A DNA stretch of 64,000 nucleotides from an uncultured Anaerococcus sp. (GCA_900551095.1 URUJ01000003.1:1-64000), one strand, 5' to 3'; counted from the first letter of the stretch, positions 1 through 8,002 are shown. Translations and numbers: made by a program. The notes: generated by a model not told the origin, from the sequence alone.

Positions 1-301
1 CCATTTGTGCTGCACCTGTGATCATGTTTTTAACGTAGTCAGCGTGGCCTGGAGCGTCGATGTGGGCGTAGTGTCTTTTTTCTGTTTCGTATTCTACTAC
101 TGATGTGTTGATTGTGATTCCACGTTCTCTTTCTTCTGGAGCCTTATCAATGTGTTCGTAGTCGATGTATTCACCTGTGCCGTATTTTTTGTTTAGGGCT
201 TGAGTGATTGCTGCTGTTGTTGTTGTTTTACCGTGGTCTACGTGGCCGATTGTTCCGATATTAATATGTGGTTTACTTCTTTCAAATGATTGTTTACTCA
301 T
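1..301 (-). CDS. tuf: Elongation factor Tu, N-terminal part (runs off left edge)
   Basis: EF-Tu delivers aminoacyl-tRNA to the ribosome as a GTPase in the cytoplasm. The visible 100 residues begin [20 protein letters not shown] and hold the G1 P-loop GHVDHGKTT, the switch I segment ending RGITINT, and the G3 motif DAPGHADYV, all in the expected order for the first quarter of domain I. The start at 301 follows a strong SD (GGAGGA at 306-312). The rest of the gene lies outside the window. It is transcribed away from the tRNA-Thr gene. Identity is certain from the motifs; paralogue number cannot be judged. Confidence 0.97.
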   Translation of the reverse strand, partial: MSKQSFERSKPHINIGTIGHVDHGKTTTTAAITQALNKKYGTGEYIDYEHIDKAPEERERGITINTSVVEYETEKRHYAHIDAPGHADYVKNMITGAAQM

Positions 302-391
302 TAAATCCTCCTAATGTACTCATTAACATTATTCTACCATAATCTAGAAAAAAATTCTATTATTTTTTATAAATTTTTATTTTTTATTAGC

Positions 392-419
392 TTGCTTTTA
401 TAATATTAGCTCGTATAAT
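392..419 (+). promoter_or_regulatory. Sigma-A promoter of tRNA-Thr
   Basis: TTGCTT (392-397) and a perfect TATAAT (414-419) are separated by 16 bp. The predicted transcription start falls within a few bases of the mature tRNA 5' end at 429, as is common for single tRNA genes. Confidence 0.75.
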
Positions 420-428
420 AGTGAGTGT

Positions 429-504
429 GCCGCTTTAGCTCAGTAGGTAGAGCGCTTCCATGGTAAGGAAGAGGTCCTCGGTTCAATTCCGGGAAGCGGC
501 TCCA
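429..504 (+). tRNA. tRNA-Thr (anticodon GGT)
   Basis: The sequence folds as a full cloverleaf. The acceptor stem is GCCGCTT paired with AAGCGGC, followed by discriminator T and an encoded CCA at 502-504. The D arm carries GCTCAGTAGGTAGAGC. The anticodon stem is CTTCC/GGAAG with loop ATGGTAA, so the anticodon is GGT (Thr, codons ACC/ACT). The T arm contains the GTTCAATTC loop. A T-rich stretch follows directly and may end transcription. It stands alone and is divergent from tuf. Confidence 0.97.
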
Positions 505-675
505 TTTTTTTACCTATTTTTATAACTATGTTACAATTAATTCTCTATTTCATAATATTTTCATCTCTATTTTACTAATCTTTATAATAATAAATTCACT
601 ATTTTATAAATTAAATTTAATCATAAATATTTTGGGTATCAATATATTAATTGGAATATAATTTTGGAGGTTTAG

Positions 676-1515
676 ATGAAATGGAAAGATAGAAGGCGTT
701 CTTCTAACGTAAATAGAGGACAAAAAGCACCTCTAGCTGTTGGAGGAATCAGCGGCCTTGTACTAATGCTTGTACTGTATTTCATAGGAATAGATCCCAG
801 TGTTGTTACAAATGGCAACCAACAAGCAAGCCCAAATAATCAAATTGAATCACAAGAAGTTTCTAAAGAAAGAGAGACTTTAGAAGACTTTTTATCAGTT
901 ATCCTTGCGGACACCGAAGATGTTTGGCACGAAAAATTCAAAGAAAATAATGCAAATTATAATGAGCCACAAATGACTTTATACCAAGATACAACAAAAA
1001 CTGGTTGTGGCGTTGCTCAATCTAGAATGGGACCATTTTATTGCCCTGTGGATCAGACAATTTATTTTGATGTTAGTTTTTACAACGATATGAAAAGCCG
1101 ATTTGGTGGTGGAGGTGACTTTGCCCTAGCCTATGTCCTTGCTCACGAAGTTGGTCACCATGTTCAAAACGAGCTCGGTATAATTAAGCAAACAAATGAA
1201 TTAAGGCAGAGACTTTCTGAAACCGAATATAATAGAGTATCAGTTGCTCAAGAACTCCAGGCTGATTATTTTGCTGGACTTTTTGCATATTATATTAAGG
1301 AAAAAGGTTACCTTGATGAGGGTGATATCGACGAGGCTATGGCATCTGCATCTGCTATAGGCGATGACAGAATCCAGGAAATGGCTGGAATGAATGTAGA
1401 TGTAGACTCATTCACTCACGGTTCGTCAGAGCAAAGAAAGGAAGCTTTTGAGCTTGGCTATAAACATCACGATATAGATCACTCTATGAAATTTTTTAAT
1501 GATTTGAAGAATTAA
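676..1515 (+). CDS. YpfJ-family putative neutral zinc metallopeptidase
   Basis: This 279-residue protein matches the bacterial 'putative neutral zinc metallopeptidase' family (YpfJ type), whose substrates are not known. A basic N-terminus precedes one membrane segment (about residues 18-39), so the catalytic part should lie outside the membrane. The zinc motif is HEVGHH at 157-162, followed about 40 residues later by the QELQADYFAG segment that supplies the third ligand and is typical of the family. Two cysteines (C111, C123) flank a conserved MGPFYC region. SD TGGAGG lies 5 bases before the ATG. It is monocistronic and ends in a clear terminator. Confidence 0.88.
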   Translation: MKWKDRRRSSNVNRGQKAPLAVGGISGLVLMLVLYFIGIDPSVVTNGNQQASPNNQIESQEVSKERETLEDFLSVILADTEDVWHEKFKENNANYNEPQMTLYQDTTKTGCGVAQSRMGPFYCPVDQTIYFDVSFYNDMKSRFGGGGDFALAYVLAHEVGHHVQNELGIIKQTNELRQRLSETEYNRVSVAQELQADYFAGLFAYYIKEKGYLDEGDIDEAMASASAIGDDRIQEMAGMNVDVDSFTHGSSEQRKEAFELGYKHHDIDHSMKFFNDLKN

Positions 1516-1517
1516 CA

Positions 1518-1556
1518 TAAAAAGCAGGAATTTTTCAAAATTTCCCTGCTTTTTTT
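1518..1556 (+). terminator. Intrinsic terminator after the metallopeptidase gene
   Basis: The inverted repeat AAAAAGCAGG / CCTGCTTTTT with further A/T pairing inside the stem is followed by a T run. It starts just after the stop codon at 1515. Confidence 0.85.
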
Positions 1557-1713
1557 GACCAATAATTCTTAGAAAATAAATTAAAGTTAATCTTTAATCA
1601 GCTTTCAAAATACACAAAAATTATAGATAAAAATGGAAAAAATTTTCTATTTTCTTGAAAATACAAAACTTAAACTAGAATATATAATGAATTAATTTTC
1701 TACAAATTTTCCC

Positions 1714-1740
1714 AATAAAAAAAGCGTCTTTCAACGCTAA
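1714..1740 (-). terminator. Intrinsic terminator of the Fur-family gene
   Basis: Read on the minus strand, AGCGT-TGAAAG-ACGCT is followed by seven T residues, immediately after the stop of the regulator gene at 1743. Confidence 0.8.
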
Positions 1741-1742
1741 AT

Positions 1743-2189
1743 TTATTTATTACAATCAGGGCATATCCCCCTATATATTACTTCAATAGTATCTACAACA
1801 TAATCTTTAAGCATTTCAGGTTTATCCATATCTATGACATCTATATCCTCTATCCTGCCACAAGATTCACAAATAAAATGTCCATGGCTAGATCTTTTAA
1901 ACTCATATCTTTTTGAAGCCATATTAAAATCAAGCTCTTTTACAAGGTTATGCTTTACAAAAAGATTCAAACTATTATAAACAGTAGCTTGACTAATTAC
2001 GGGATCTTTTATCATAAGATCTTTGTAGATTTTTTCTGCTGTTGGATGAATAGGATGGGTTATCAAATAATCCAAAATTAACAGCCTTTGGTGAGATATT
2101 CTTATCTTTTTATCTTTAAGGATATTTTTAATAGTATTTAGTCTTTTTTCGTAATCTTCATCCTTTAGATTTTCTATTAAGTCGTACAT
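1743..2189 (-). CDS. Fur/PerR-family metal-dependent repressor
   Basis: Fur-family proteins repress metal-uptake or peroxide-defence genes. The N-terminal winged helix includes ISHQRLLILDYL and SQATVYNSLNLF (about residues 31-77). The dimer domain holds SHGHFICESC (101-110), and a second zinc pair CPDC lies at 143-146, so structural zinc binding is complete. The HPTAEKIY histidine is kept, but the position matching the PerR regulatory aspartate (D85 in B. subtilis, within GDASSR) reads NMASKR, so peroxide sensing of the PerR type is uncertain. I chose ATG 2189: the SD AAAGGTG sits 8 bases upstream, whereas an in-frame GTG at 2198 abuts the SD. 148 residues; monocistronic. Confidence 0.88.
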   Translation of the reverse strand: MYDLIENLKDEDYEKRLNTIKNILKDKKIRISHQRLLILDYLITHPIHPTAEKIYKDLMIKDPVISQATVYNSLNLFVKHNLVKELDFNMASKRYEFKRSSHGHFICESCGRIEDIDVIDMDKPEMLKDYVVDTIEVIYRGICPDCNK

Positions 2190-2211
2190 AAATCCCACAC
2201 CTTTCTAACAA

Positions 2212-2241
2212 ATAATATACGTCAAAATCCCTAATTGTCAA
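2212..2241 (-). promoter_or_regulatory. Promoter of the Fur-family gene
   Basis: On the minus strand a perfect TTGACA (2236-2241) is followed after 18 bp by TATTAT (2212-2217), about 20 bp before the start codon. No clear Fur or PerR box (TTATAATNATTATAA) is seen. Confidence 0.65.
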
Positions 2242-2279
2242 CAACTAAAATATATTCCAGATTTAAGAATTTATAAATT

Positions 2280-2308
2280 TAAAAGCCACCCCACAAGGAG
2301 GCAGCTTT
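2280..2308 (-). terminator. Probable terminator of oleate hydratase
   Basis: On the minus strand AAAGCTGCCTCC and GGGGTGGCTTT can pair with a TTGT loop, using three G-T wobbles, and are followed by TTTTAAATTT. The U tract is weak, so the call is moderate. Confidence 0.55.
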
Positions 2309-2315
2309 AATTAAA

Positions 2316-4112
2316 TTAAATCAAGTTGTATTCTTTCAACATTTCTTCGATTTCTGTTCCTTTGATTTTTTTACCAACTACAGCCTTAGCAGCTAATGGT
2401 AAGTCAATTTCTGGTTTGTTGTAATCATTTAATACGCTTGCAGCATCGAGCATATATCTCACATCATACCTAGATGCGAATACCTCAGGAACTTTTTTCT
2501 CAACTCCTGTTAGAACATAGACCGCTTCCATAGCACATCTACCAGAAAATTCTGTTGTAAATACTGTATCTCTTCCTGGATTATCCAATGTTTCAACAAA
2601 TTGACCTAAAAAAGCAAAGTTAACTGCATTTTTTGGAACAACATATGGTCTATCTCCAAAACTTCTTGGCATAAATTGGGCTGTAATATATGGCATAAAT
2701 ACAGGAATTGTAGATGTTTCTTTTACTAATCTTTCGATATCAGTTGGCTTTACACCTATTTGATACAACCATTCCTTAGCTATTTCTTCGCCTGTACAAT
2801 CTCTCATTTTCTTTCTAACATAATCGCCTTCTACATCAGTAAACAATGCATACACCCAAACCTCAATTTCATCTTTAGGTTGGTCTATATATTGACCTTG
2901 ACGATTAATAGTCCAACTCATAAGCCATTTAGAATCAAGTGCTGTAACAATTCCTCCTGTAACAACCTTGCCTGTGTAAGGATCACGCTTAGTTATTTTT
3001 TCAATGTAATCAGCTATCTCTTTACTTTTAACTGTTACTGTTGCAGATTCCCAATTAGTTTTTTCTATATCTGATGCAAATACCTCAGGTTTGCCAAATT
3101 CATCTGATTTCTTAGAAATATTCTTCCAAAGTTTAAAAGCCTCATCTTCGTTAATTTCTAGACTAGGTGCTGTATCATTATCACCATAAGAAGATGCTTC
3201 AACTAAAGAACCTGTTGTGACAAATAGCAAATCATTTTCTGTTAGAGAAATTGATTTATCTTCTCCAGTTTTACTATCACTTGCAACGATTTTTGTAGCG
3301 ACCTTTTTGTCATCCTTCAAATCAAATTCAATATCACAAACTTCTGTATTATATTGTGTTTTTACTCCCAAATCTTTTAACCAATTAATCATAGGAACAA
3401 CGATTGATTCATATTGGTCAAATCTTGTAAATTGTAAAGCAGAAAGATTAGGAAGTCCCCCAACATGATGGATAAAACGGTTGATATATAGTTTTAGTTC
3501 TAGAGCAGAATGCCAATTTTCAAAGGCAAACATGGTTCTATAATAAGTCCAAAAATCACTTTCTAGAAAATCTTTTGACAAGATTTCTTCAACTGACACA
3601 TCTTGGAGCTTGTTATCTGGAGTGAGAACCAAACGGATTATTTCTTCAATTACATCCTTTGATAAGTTAAACTTGCCATTGTCGTAACGCTTGCCACAAT
3701 TTTTTGTTACACGGCAGTTAGAAAAGTTTGGATCATCTAAATTTGTATAGTATAAATAATCTAGAATTGACATTTCAGGGTCTTCTCTAGAAGGAATTAC
3801 AGAAAATAAATCCCATAGTACTTCAAAATGGTGACCCATTTCACGACCGCCTCTTGCAACATAACCTAAATCTGTCATAACTTTACCATCAAGAGCACCA
3901 CCTGCTATATCGTCTTTTTCTATAAAAGTTATATGAGTTGGGTCCATCTTGGCGTCTTTAACCAAAAATCCTGCAGTTGATAAACCTGCAAGGCCTGTAC
4001 CAACAATATATGCGTATTTTTCATCTATTCCCTTAGGTTTTCTTGAATTTACTAACCTATCATAATCACCATTACCGAGTTTTAATCTTTCATCAAAAGT
4101 TTTAATGTTCAT
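2316..4112 (-). CDS. ohyA: Oleate hydratase (FAD-dependent)
   Basis: Oleate hydratase adds water to the cis-9 double bond of oleic and related fatty acids, giving 10-hydroxy products. In Gram-positive hosts this detoxifies unsaturated fatty acids. The 598-residue length fits the family. The FAD-binding motif is YIVGTGLAGLSTAGFL (about 34-50), and a second nucleotide signature is DDIAGGALDG. The catalytic-acid region GGREMGHHFE contains E91, equivalent to the conserved Glu of the family. The segment MFAFENWHSALELKLYINRF and the following HHVGGLP match the substrate-channel region. SD GGAGG lies upstream of ATG 4112. A TetR gene on the same strand directly upstream is the likely regulator. Confidence 0.95.
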   Translation of the reverse strand: MNIKTFDERLKLGNGDYDRLVNSRKPKGIDEKYAYIVGTGLAGLSTAGFLVKDAKMDPTHITFIEKDDIAGGALDGKVMTDLGYVARGGREMGHHFEVLWDLFSVIPSREDPEMSILDYLYYTNLDDPNFSNCRVTKNCGKRYDNGKFNLSKDVIEEIIRLVLTPDNKLQDVSVEEILSKDFLESDFWTYYRTMFAFENWHSALELKLYINRFIHHVGGLPNLSALQFTRFDQYESIVVPMINWLKDLGVKTQYNTEVCDIEFDLKDDKKVATKIVASDSKTGEDKSISLTENDLLFVTTGSLVEASSYGDNDTAPSLEINEDEAFKLWKNISKKSDEFGKPEVFASDIEKTNWESATVTVKSKEIADYIEKITKRDPYTGKVVTGGIVTALDSKWLMSWTINRQGQYIDQPKDEIEVWVYALFTDVEGDYVRKKMRDCTGEEIAKEWLYQIGVKPTDIERLVKETSTIPVFMPYITAQFMPRSFGDRPYVVPKNAVNFAFLGQFVETLDNPGRDTVFTTEFSGRCAMEAVYVLTGVEKKVPEVFASRYDVRYMLDAASVLNDYNKPEIDLPLAAKAVVGKKIKGTEIEEMLKEYNLI

Positions 4113-4188
4113 AATTTACCTCCAATTGATTTTGTTAATACTATTCTATCAACTAGAGCCATCACCTACCACGGTTAATATAAAGGCA

Positions 4189-4207
4189 TTGTATAAAATC
4201 TAGACAA
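4189..4207 (-). promoter_or_regulatory. Candidate TetR operator upstream of oleate hydratase
   Basis: TTGTCTAGATTTTATACAA (minus strand) is an imperfect 19-bp palindrome with perfect outer arms TTGT/ACAA. It lies between the TetR gene and oleate hydratase. TetR dimers usually bind palindromes of about this size, but assignment to this TetR is inference only. Confidence 0.3.
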
Positions 4208-4254
4208 AAACTTTATAATTTTTAGTTTTTAGGCAAGTTAATAAATTTGTTCGA

Positions 4255-4282
4255 AATAAAAAATAGCCTAGGTTTAGGCTAT
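4255..4282 (-). terminator. Intrinsic terminator of the TetR gene
   Basis: On the minus strand TAGCCTA-AACC-TAGGCTA is followed by TTTTTTATTT. It begins 5 bases after the TetR stop and implies that oleate hydratase uses its own promoter. Confidence 0.8.
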
Positions 4283-4286
4283 AAAA

Positions 4287-4880
4287 CTAATGATTTGAAA
4301 ATGGGTCTTTCCTATTCAATTTTTCACTAATTCTTAATGATCTTTCGATGTTTCCATCAAAAAGATCTCCAAGTCTATAAATGAATTTATCTGGAGATTT
4401 TTCCATCCCATCTAAAATCCATTTATCCAAAAGACCCACCAAGGCTGCCCTATAAAAATCTGTTACCAAAGCCTTGTCATCTTCTGATGCTTCTATGTTT
4501 TTTGTAATACATTCATTTTCTACATATTTACTCATTACCGATTCACAAATTTTATATAAATAAGCATCAGTATCAGCTTTATCTATAGATTTAAATAAGT
4601 TTTGAGCAGCTTTTTTATTTTCTAAAAGAAATGAACAAGCTATAAGTAAACTTTTTTCCCAAGAAAATGTGGAATTGAAAGTTTGGTCTACTTTCTTTAT
4701 TTCATCTGTTAAAATCTCCTTTACAAGTGAATATACATCCTCGTAATGATAGTAAAAAGTATTTCTGTTTATATCACATCTTTCAGATAACATAGATATA
4801 GTTATTGAATTGAAGTTTTTTTCTTCAAGAAGTTTCAAAAATTCCTCTTTAATTAAATTTTTAGTATATTGCCTAGCCAT
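4287..4880 (-). CDS. TetR/AcrR-family transcriptional regulator
   Basis: A 197-residue TetR-type repressor. The N-terminal helix-turn-helix runs through SITISMLSERCDINRNTFYYHYED (about 25-48), ending in the family hallmark NTFYYHYED. The C-terminal ligand-binding half is helical and family-specific. The protein resembles the subgroup with a TetR_C_33-like domain, but the ligand is unknown. It lies directly upstream of oleate hydratase on the same strand, so a fatty-acid or fatty-acyl signal controlling ohyA is plausible (inference). A TATAAT at 4913-4918 (minus) is the probable -10 element. The start ATG 4880 follows AAAGGCGG. Confidence 0.88.
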   Translation of the reverse strand: MARQYTKNLIKEEFLKLLEEKNFNSITISMLSERCDINRNTFYYHYEDVYSLVKEILTDEIKKVDQTFNSTFSWEKSLLIACSFLLENKKAAQNLFKSIDKADTDAYLYKICESVMSKYVENECITKNIEASEDDKALVTDFYRAALVGLLDKWILDGMEKSPDKFIYRLGDLFDGNIERSLRISEKLNRKDPFSNH

Positions 4881-4952
4881 GAAACCGCCTTTATGTATAA
4901 GTATTTATTTCTATTATACGGGATATTATTTTTATTTATAGGAAATCAAAAT

Positions 4953-4987
4953 ATAAAAAACCTCCCAGATTAAACCAGGAGGTTAGA
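4953..4987 (-). terminator. Intrinsic terminator of the rplJ-rplL operon
   Basis: On the minus strand AACCTCC and GGAGGTT close a loop TGGTTTAATCTG and are followed by TTTTTTAT, about 30 bases after the rplL stop. Confidence 0.85.
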
Positions 4988-5015
4988 CTAGGAATTACCT
5001 AGTAAGATAGTTAAA

Positions 5016-5399
5016 TTATGCTAATTCTACTTCAGCGCCTGCTTCTTCTAGAGCTGCTTTAACTTCTTCAGCTTTATCTTTAGCTACACCTTCAAGTACA
5101 TTAGCTGGTGCGCCGTCAACTAGAGCTTTAGCTTCTTTTAGTCCAAGACCTGCTGCATCTTTAACAACTTTGATTACGTTGATTTTTGATTGACCAGCTG
5201 ATTTAAGAACTACGTCAAATTCTGTTTTTTCAGCTGCTGCTTCGCCTGCTGCTCCGCCTGCTGCTGGTGCTGCTACAGCTACTGCTGCTTGAGCTGATAC
5301 GTCAAATTCTTCTTCGATTGCTTTAACTAGTTCTGAAAGTTCAAGAACTGTAAGATTTTTGATTTCTTCTAATAGGTTTGTTACTTTTTCTGATGCCAT
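5016..5399 (-). CDS. rplL: Ribosomal protein L7/L12
   Basis: L7/L12 forms the dimers of the ribosomal stalk that recruit translation GTPases. The 127 residues show the usual three parts: the dimerising N-terminus ([20 protein letters not shown]), an Ala/Gly-rich hinge (about 36-56, [20 protein letters not shown]) and the globular C-terminal domain with [20 protein letters not shown]. It is the last gene of the operon, 33 bases after rplJ, and is followed by a terminator. It should be co-regulated with rplJ by the L10 leader. Confidence 0.98.
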   Translation of the reverse strand: MASEKVTNLLEEIKNLTVLELSELVKAIEEEFDVSAQAAVAVAAPAAGGAAGEAAAEKTEFDVVLKSAGQSKINVIKVVKDAAGLGLKEAKALVDGAPANVLEGVAKDKAEEVKAALEEAGAEVELA

Positions 5400-5432
5400 T
5401 TTAATTCTCCTTTAAATTTTAATTAACAAATA

Positions 5433-5981
5433 TTATGCTGCTTCGTTTTCTTTTTTGTTTGCCACTTCATTAAGGGCGATTGCAAGTTTAGATATTGCGT
5501 TATCAAGATCTCCAGCAAGAGTTCTGATTGGTGCTTGTAATACATTTGCAAGCATTGAATGTAATACTTCTGTAGCTGGTAATGTAGCTATTGCCATCAT
5601 TTGTTCGCTAGTTTGATAATTACCTTCAACAATACCTGATTTTAAAACTAATTTTTCTTCGTTTTTCTCGTCTTCTTTTCTGTAGTCAACTGCGATTTTT
5701 GGACCATCTACTAAATCATGGTTAGAAAATACTAGTGCGTTTGATCCCTTTAGGTCTTCAATTAAATCATCATAACCTAGCTCTTGAAAAGCAAATCTCA
5801 TCATAGTATTTTTGTAAACTTTATATTCAGCATCTTTTTCTCTGAATTTGTTACGTAAATCTGTGATTTCCTTAACGTCCATTCCGTTAAAACCCACAAG
5901 TGTCACTGATTGTGAACCTTCGATTTTTTCTTTAATTTCGTTAACTACTAACTGTTTAGCTGCTATAGCTTTCTCGCTCAC
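5433..5981 (-). CDS. rplJ: Ribosomal protein L10
   Basis: L10 anchors L7/L12 dimers to the 23S stalk base, and its complex with L12 autoregulates the operon. The 182-residue protein begins VSEKAIAAKQLVVNEIKEK with GTG as the start, preceded by a perfect SD AGGAGGTG (5987-5994). An in-frame ATG further upstream lies inside the attenuator hairpin and has no SD, so it is rejected. The C-terminal helix that binds L12 dimers runs from about residue 135. Upstream lie its own promoter, the L10 leader and an attenuator, which allow separate control from rplK-rplA. Confidence 0.97.
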   Translation of the reverse strand: MSEKAIAAKQLVVNEIKEKIEGSQSVTLVGFNGMDVKEITDLRNKFREKDAEYKVYKNTMMRFAFQELGYDDLIEDLKGSNALVFSNHDLVDGPKIAVDYRKEDEKNEEKLVLKSGIVEGNYQTSEQMMAIATLPATEVLHSMLANVLQAPIRTLAGDLDNAISKLAIALNEVANKKENEAA

Positions 5982-6015
5982 TTTTTCACCTCCTAAGGCT
6001 AATTGGTAGGTATTT

Positions 6016-6064
6016 AAAAACCCCACATTTTGTAGACACTTTAATAGTATCTACATCGGTGGGG
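6016..6064 (-). terminator. Attenuator hairpin in the rplJL leader
   Basis: On the minus strand CCCCAC-(N)3-TGTAGA pairs with TCTACA-(N)3-GTGGGG and is followed by TTTTT. This is a strong terminator sitting before the rplJ SD. Its 5' arm (CCCCACC) can instead pair with GGTGGG at 6080-6085, so terminator and anti-terminator exclude each other. Confidence 0.8.
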
Positions 6065-6143
6065 ATGTAGTTAATTTCTCCCACCTATACGCAATTATTA
6101 AACATTCCTGTCTGCGTAGTCTTTGGTAGCCTGTTTATTTGAC
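6065..6143 (-). promoter_or_regulatory. Ribosomal protein L10 leader (L10_leader-type RNA)
   Basis: Read on the minus strand from the predicted start near 6143, the RNA contains GCTACCAAAGAC and a TACGCA/TGCGTA stem closing a loop with AGGAATGTTTAATAA. It then has GGTGGGAG, which pairs with CCCACC further on. This matches the known Firmicutes L10 leader, where the L10(L12)4 complex binds and promotes attenuation (shown in B. subtilis). The position just before rplJ and the downstream terminator support the assignment. Confidence 0.8.
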
Positions 6144-6149
6144 TTATAT

Positions 6150-6178
6150 ATTATACAATCAATCTATTTAAATTGCAA
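6150..6178 (-). promoter_or_regulatory. Internal promoter for rplJ-rplL
   Basis: TTGCAA (6173-6178) and perfect TATAAT (6150-6155) have 17 bp spacing on the minus strand, with a TTG just before the -10. The -35 abuts the rplA stop codon at 6180, so the promoter is intergenic and separates rplJL from the upstream genes. Confidence 0.8.
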
Positions 6179-6179
6179 A

Positions 6180-6893
6180 TTATTTTGATTCAACTAATTC
6201 GCTAGCCTTACCTGCTTGTAATTTTACACCAGGACCCATTGTTGAGGCAACAGTGATTGATTTAATATATTTACCCTTTGCTGCTGCTGGTCTTGCCTTA
6301 ACAACTTCTCTTACTAAAGTTTTAATGTTGTCAGCTAATTTTTCAGAACCGAATGATACTTTACCAGCTGGTACGTGGATTAAGTTTGCTTTATCAGTTC
6401 TATACTCAACCTTACCTGCTTTGATTTCTTCGATTGCTTGTTTAACGTCATTTGTAACTGTACCAGTTTTTGGGTTTGGCATTAATCCTTGAGGACCTAG
6501 TACCCTACCAAGTCTACCAACTGTAGCCATCATATCTGGTGTAGCTATTACTACGTCAAAATCTAACCAACCATCTTTTTGGATTTTTTCAGCATATTCA
6601 TCATTTCCAGCAAAATCTGCTCCTGCCGCTAATGCTTCATCTATTCTATCATCTTTTACGAAAGCTAGTACTCTTTGTACTTTACCTGTACCATGTGGCA
6701 AAATAACTGTACCTCTAACTTGTTGGTCAGCGTGTCTGCTGTCTACACCTAGAGCAAAGTGTAATTCTACAGTTTCATCAAAATTTGCCTTTGCAGTTTT
6801 TTCAACAATTTCCAGTGCTTCGTTTAATTCATATTCTTTTGTAGAATCATATGATTTTTTTGATTCTATATATTTTTTTCCTCTTTTAGCCAT
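6180..6893 (-). CDS. rplA: Ribosomal protein L1
   Basis: L1 forms the mobile L1 stalk of the large subunit and in many bacteria represses its own mRNA. The 237 residues cover the full length. The signature [21 protein letters not shown] is present in the middle domain, and the C-terminus has [17 protein letters not shown] 6893 follows an AGGAGGT SD. A hairpin with the GTGGGAG motif lies just upstream (6906-6930). The gene is followed within a few bases by the rplJ promoter. Confidence 0.98.
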   Translation of the reverse strand: MAKRGKKYIESKKSYDSTKEYELNEALEIVEKTAKANFDETVELHFALGVDSRHADQQVRGTVILPHGTGKVQRVLAFVKDDRIDEALAAGADFAGNDEYAEKIQKDGWLDFDVVIATPDMMATVGRLGRVLGPQGLMPNPKTGTVTNDVKQAIEEIKAGKVEYRTDKANLIHVPAGKVSFGSEKLADNIKTLVREVVKARPAAAKGKYIKSITVASTMGPGVKLQAGKASELVESK

Positions 6894-6905
6894 TTAATAC
6901 CTCCT

Positions 6906-6930
6906 GTGGTTTACGAGTAAACTCTCCCAC
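6906..6930 (-). promoter_or_regulatory. L1-binding-like hairpin before rplA
   Basis: On the minus strand GTGG-GAGA-GTTTAC-TC-GTAAAC-CAC forms a closed hairpin ending just before the rplA SD. GUGGGAG with a closing CCAC resembles the L1-binding helix of 23S rRNA (GGUGGGAG...CCACC). Function as an L1 operator is inference. Confidence 0.45.
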
Positions 6931-7358
6931 TAATCTTCTACAGTGACTCCCATACTTCTTGCTGTTCCTGCTATCATGCTAACTGCAGCTTCTAGGCTTG
7001 CAGCATTAAGATCTTCCATCTTAGTCTTAGCAATTTCTTCAAGTTGACTTCTCTTTATAGAAGCTACTTTATTTTTGTTTGGTTCACCTGAACCCTTTGC
7101 TAAATTGATAGCTTTTTTGATTAATACTGGTGCTGGTGGTGTTTTTGTTATGAATTTGAATGTTCTATCCGTAAAAATAGTCATTTCAACCGGTATAATC
7201 ATTCCAGCTTGGTCAGCTGTTTTTGCATTAAATGCTTGTACGAATTCCATAATGTTGATTCCGTGAGGACCTAGAGCGGTTCCTACTGGTGGTGCTGGTG
7301 ATGCAGCTCCTGCTGGTACTTGTAATTTTACTATCGCTTGTATATCTTTTTCTGCCAT
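6930..7358 (-). CDS. rplK: Ribosomal protein L11
   Basis: L11 sits at the GTPase-associated centre and binds the 23S thiostrepton loop. The 142 residues are full length. The N-terminal proline-rich segment reads [21 protein letters not shown], and the C-terminal RNA-binding domain ends with [15 protein letters not shown], as in the family. ATG 7358 is preceded by AAGGAGGT. The upstream spacer carries a GTGGGAG hairpin like that before rplA. It is cotranscribed with nusG and rplA. Confidence 0.98.
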   Translation of the reverse strand: MAEKDIQAIVKLQVPAGAASPAPPVGTALGPHGINIMEFVQAFNAKTADQAGMIIPVEMTIFTDRTFKFITKTPPAPVLIKKAINLAKGSGEPNKNKVASIKRSQLEEIAKTKMEDLNAASLEAAVSMIAGTARSMGVTVED

Positions 7359-7371
7359 AATTTACCTCCTT

Positions 7372-7397
7372 GTGGTGATTCGGGTTACCCCTCCCAC
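7372..7397 (-). promoter_or_regulatory. L1-binding-like hairpin before rplK
   Basis: On the minus strand GTGG-GAG-GGGT-AA-CCC-GAATCA-CCAC folds with a GTGGGAG motif and CCAC closure directly before the rplK SD. It is the second copy of the motif found before rplA. L1-mediated control is inferred from the likeness to the 23S L1 site. Confidence 0.45.
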
Positions 7398-7410
7398 TAT
7401 TTCGACAGTA

Positions 7411-7998
7411 CTAAATTTCTTCTATATCACTGTATTCTAGGTCTATTAATGTGTCACGACCAAACATATCTACATATGCTTTTATAATGCCCTTTTCTGT
7501 ATCAATTTCTTCTATCTTTGCAACAAAGTCTTTGAATGGGCCTGCAATGATATTTACGTCATCTCCTGGTTTTACATTGATATTAAATACAGGTTCTTTT
7601 TCTTTTACTCCGAATTTTCTTACTTCAGCTTTGGTCAATGGAACTGGATCTCCATCCGGACCAACAAAACCTGTTACACCTTGGGTGTTTCTTATAATAT
7701 ACCAAGACTTACTTGTAACGTTCATTTTGACCATTACATAGCCAGGGAATAACTTTCTAGTTTTTACCTTCTTTTCGTTATTTTTAACCTCAACATACTC
7801 TTCAGTTGGCACAGTCACATCTACAATATCAGGGTTTTGTTCATTGTCAATCATCATTTGAATCTTGTCACAAACCCTATTTTCATAACCTGTGTATGTG
7901 TGAACTACATACCATCTAGCATTTTTTTCTATCTCGGTTAATAACTCTTCTTTTTCTTCTTCTTGATTGTTATCAAAGTTTAAAGAATCAGTCATCAT
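7411..7998 (-). CDS. nusG: Transcription termination/antitermination factor NusG
   Basis: NusG binds RNA polymerase to control pausing and couples it to Rho or the ribosome. The NGN domain begins at NARWYVVHTYTGYENRVCDK (about 26-45) after an acidic, Glu-rich N-terminal extension, and includes LFPGYVMVKM. The KOW motif lies in VKPGDDVNIIAGPFKDF (about 142-158). 195 residues. The start is one of two adjacent ATGs (7998 or 7995); the SD GTAGGTGA overlaps the secE stop, suggesting translational coupling. Confidence 0.97.
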   Translation of the reverse strand: MMTDSLNFDNNQEEEKEELLTEIEKNARWYVVHTYTGYENRVCDKIQMMIDNEQNPDIVDVTVPTEEYVEVKNNEKKVKTRKLFPGYVMVKMNVTSKSWYIIRNTQGVTGFVGPDGDPVPLTKAEVRKFGVKEKEPVFNINVKPGDDVNIIAGPFKDFVAKIEEIDTEKGIIKAYVDMFGRDTLIDLEYSDIEEI

Positions 7999-8002
7999 TC
8001 AC

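Noticed and set aside
5982..6026. Longer rplJ reading frame from an upstream ATG
   Set aside because: That ATG lies in the attenuator hairpin without an SD. GTG 5981 has a perfect SD and gives the canonical VSEKAI start.
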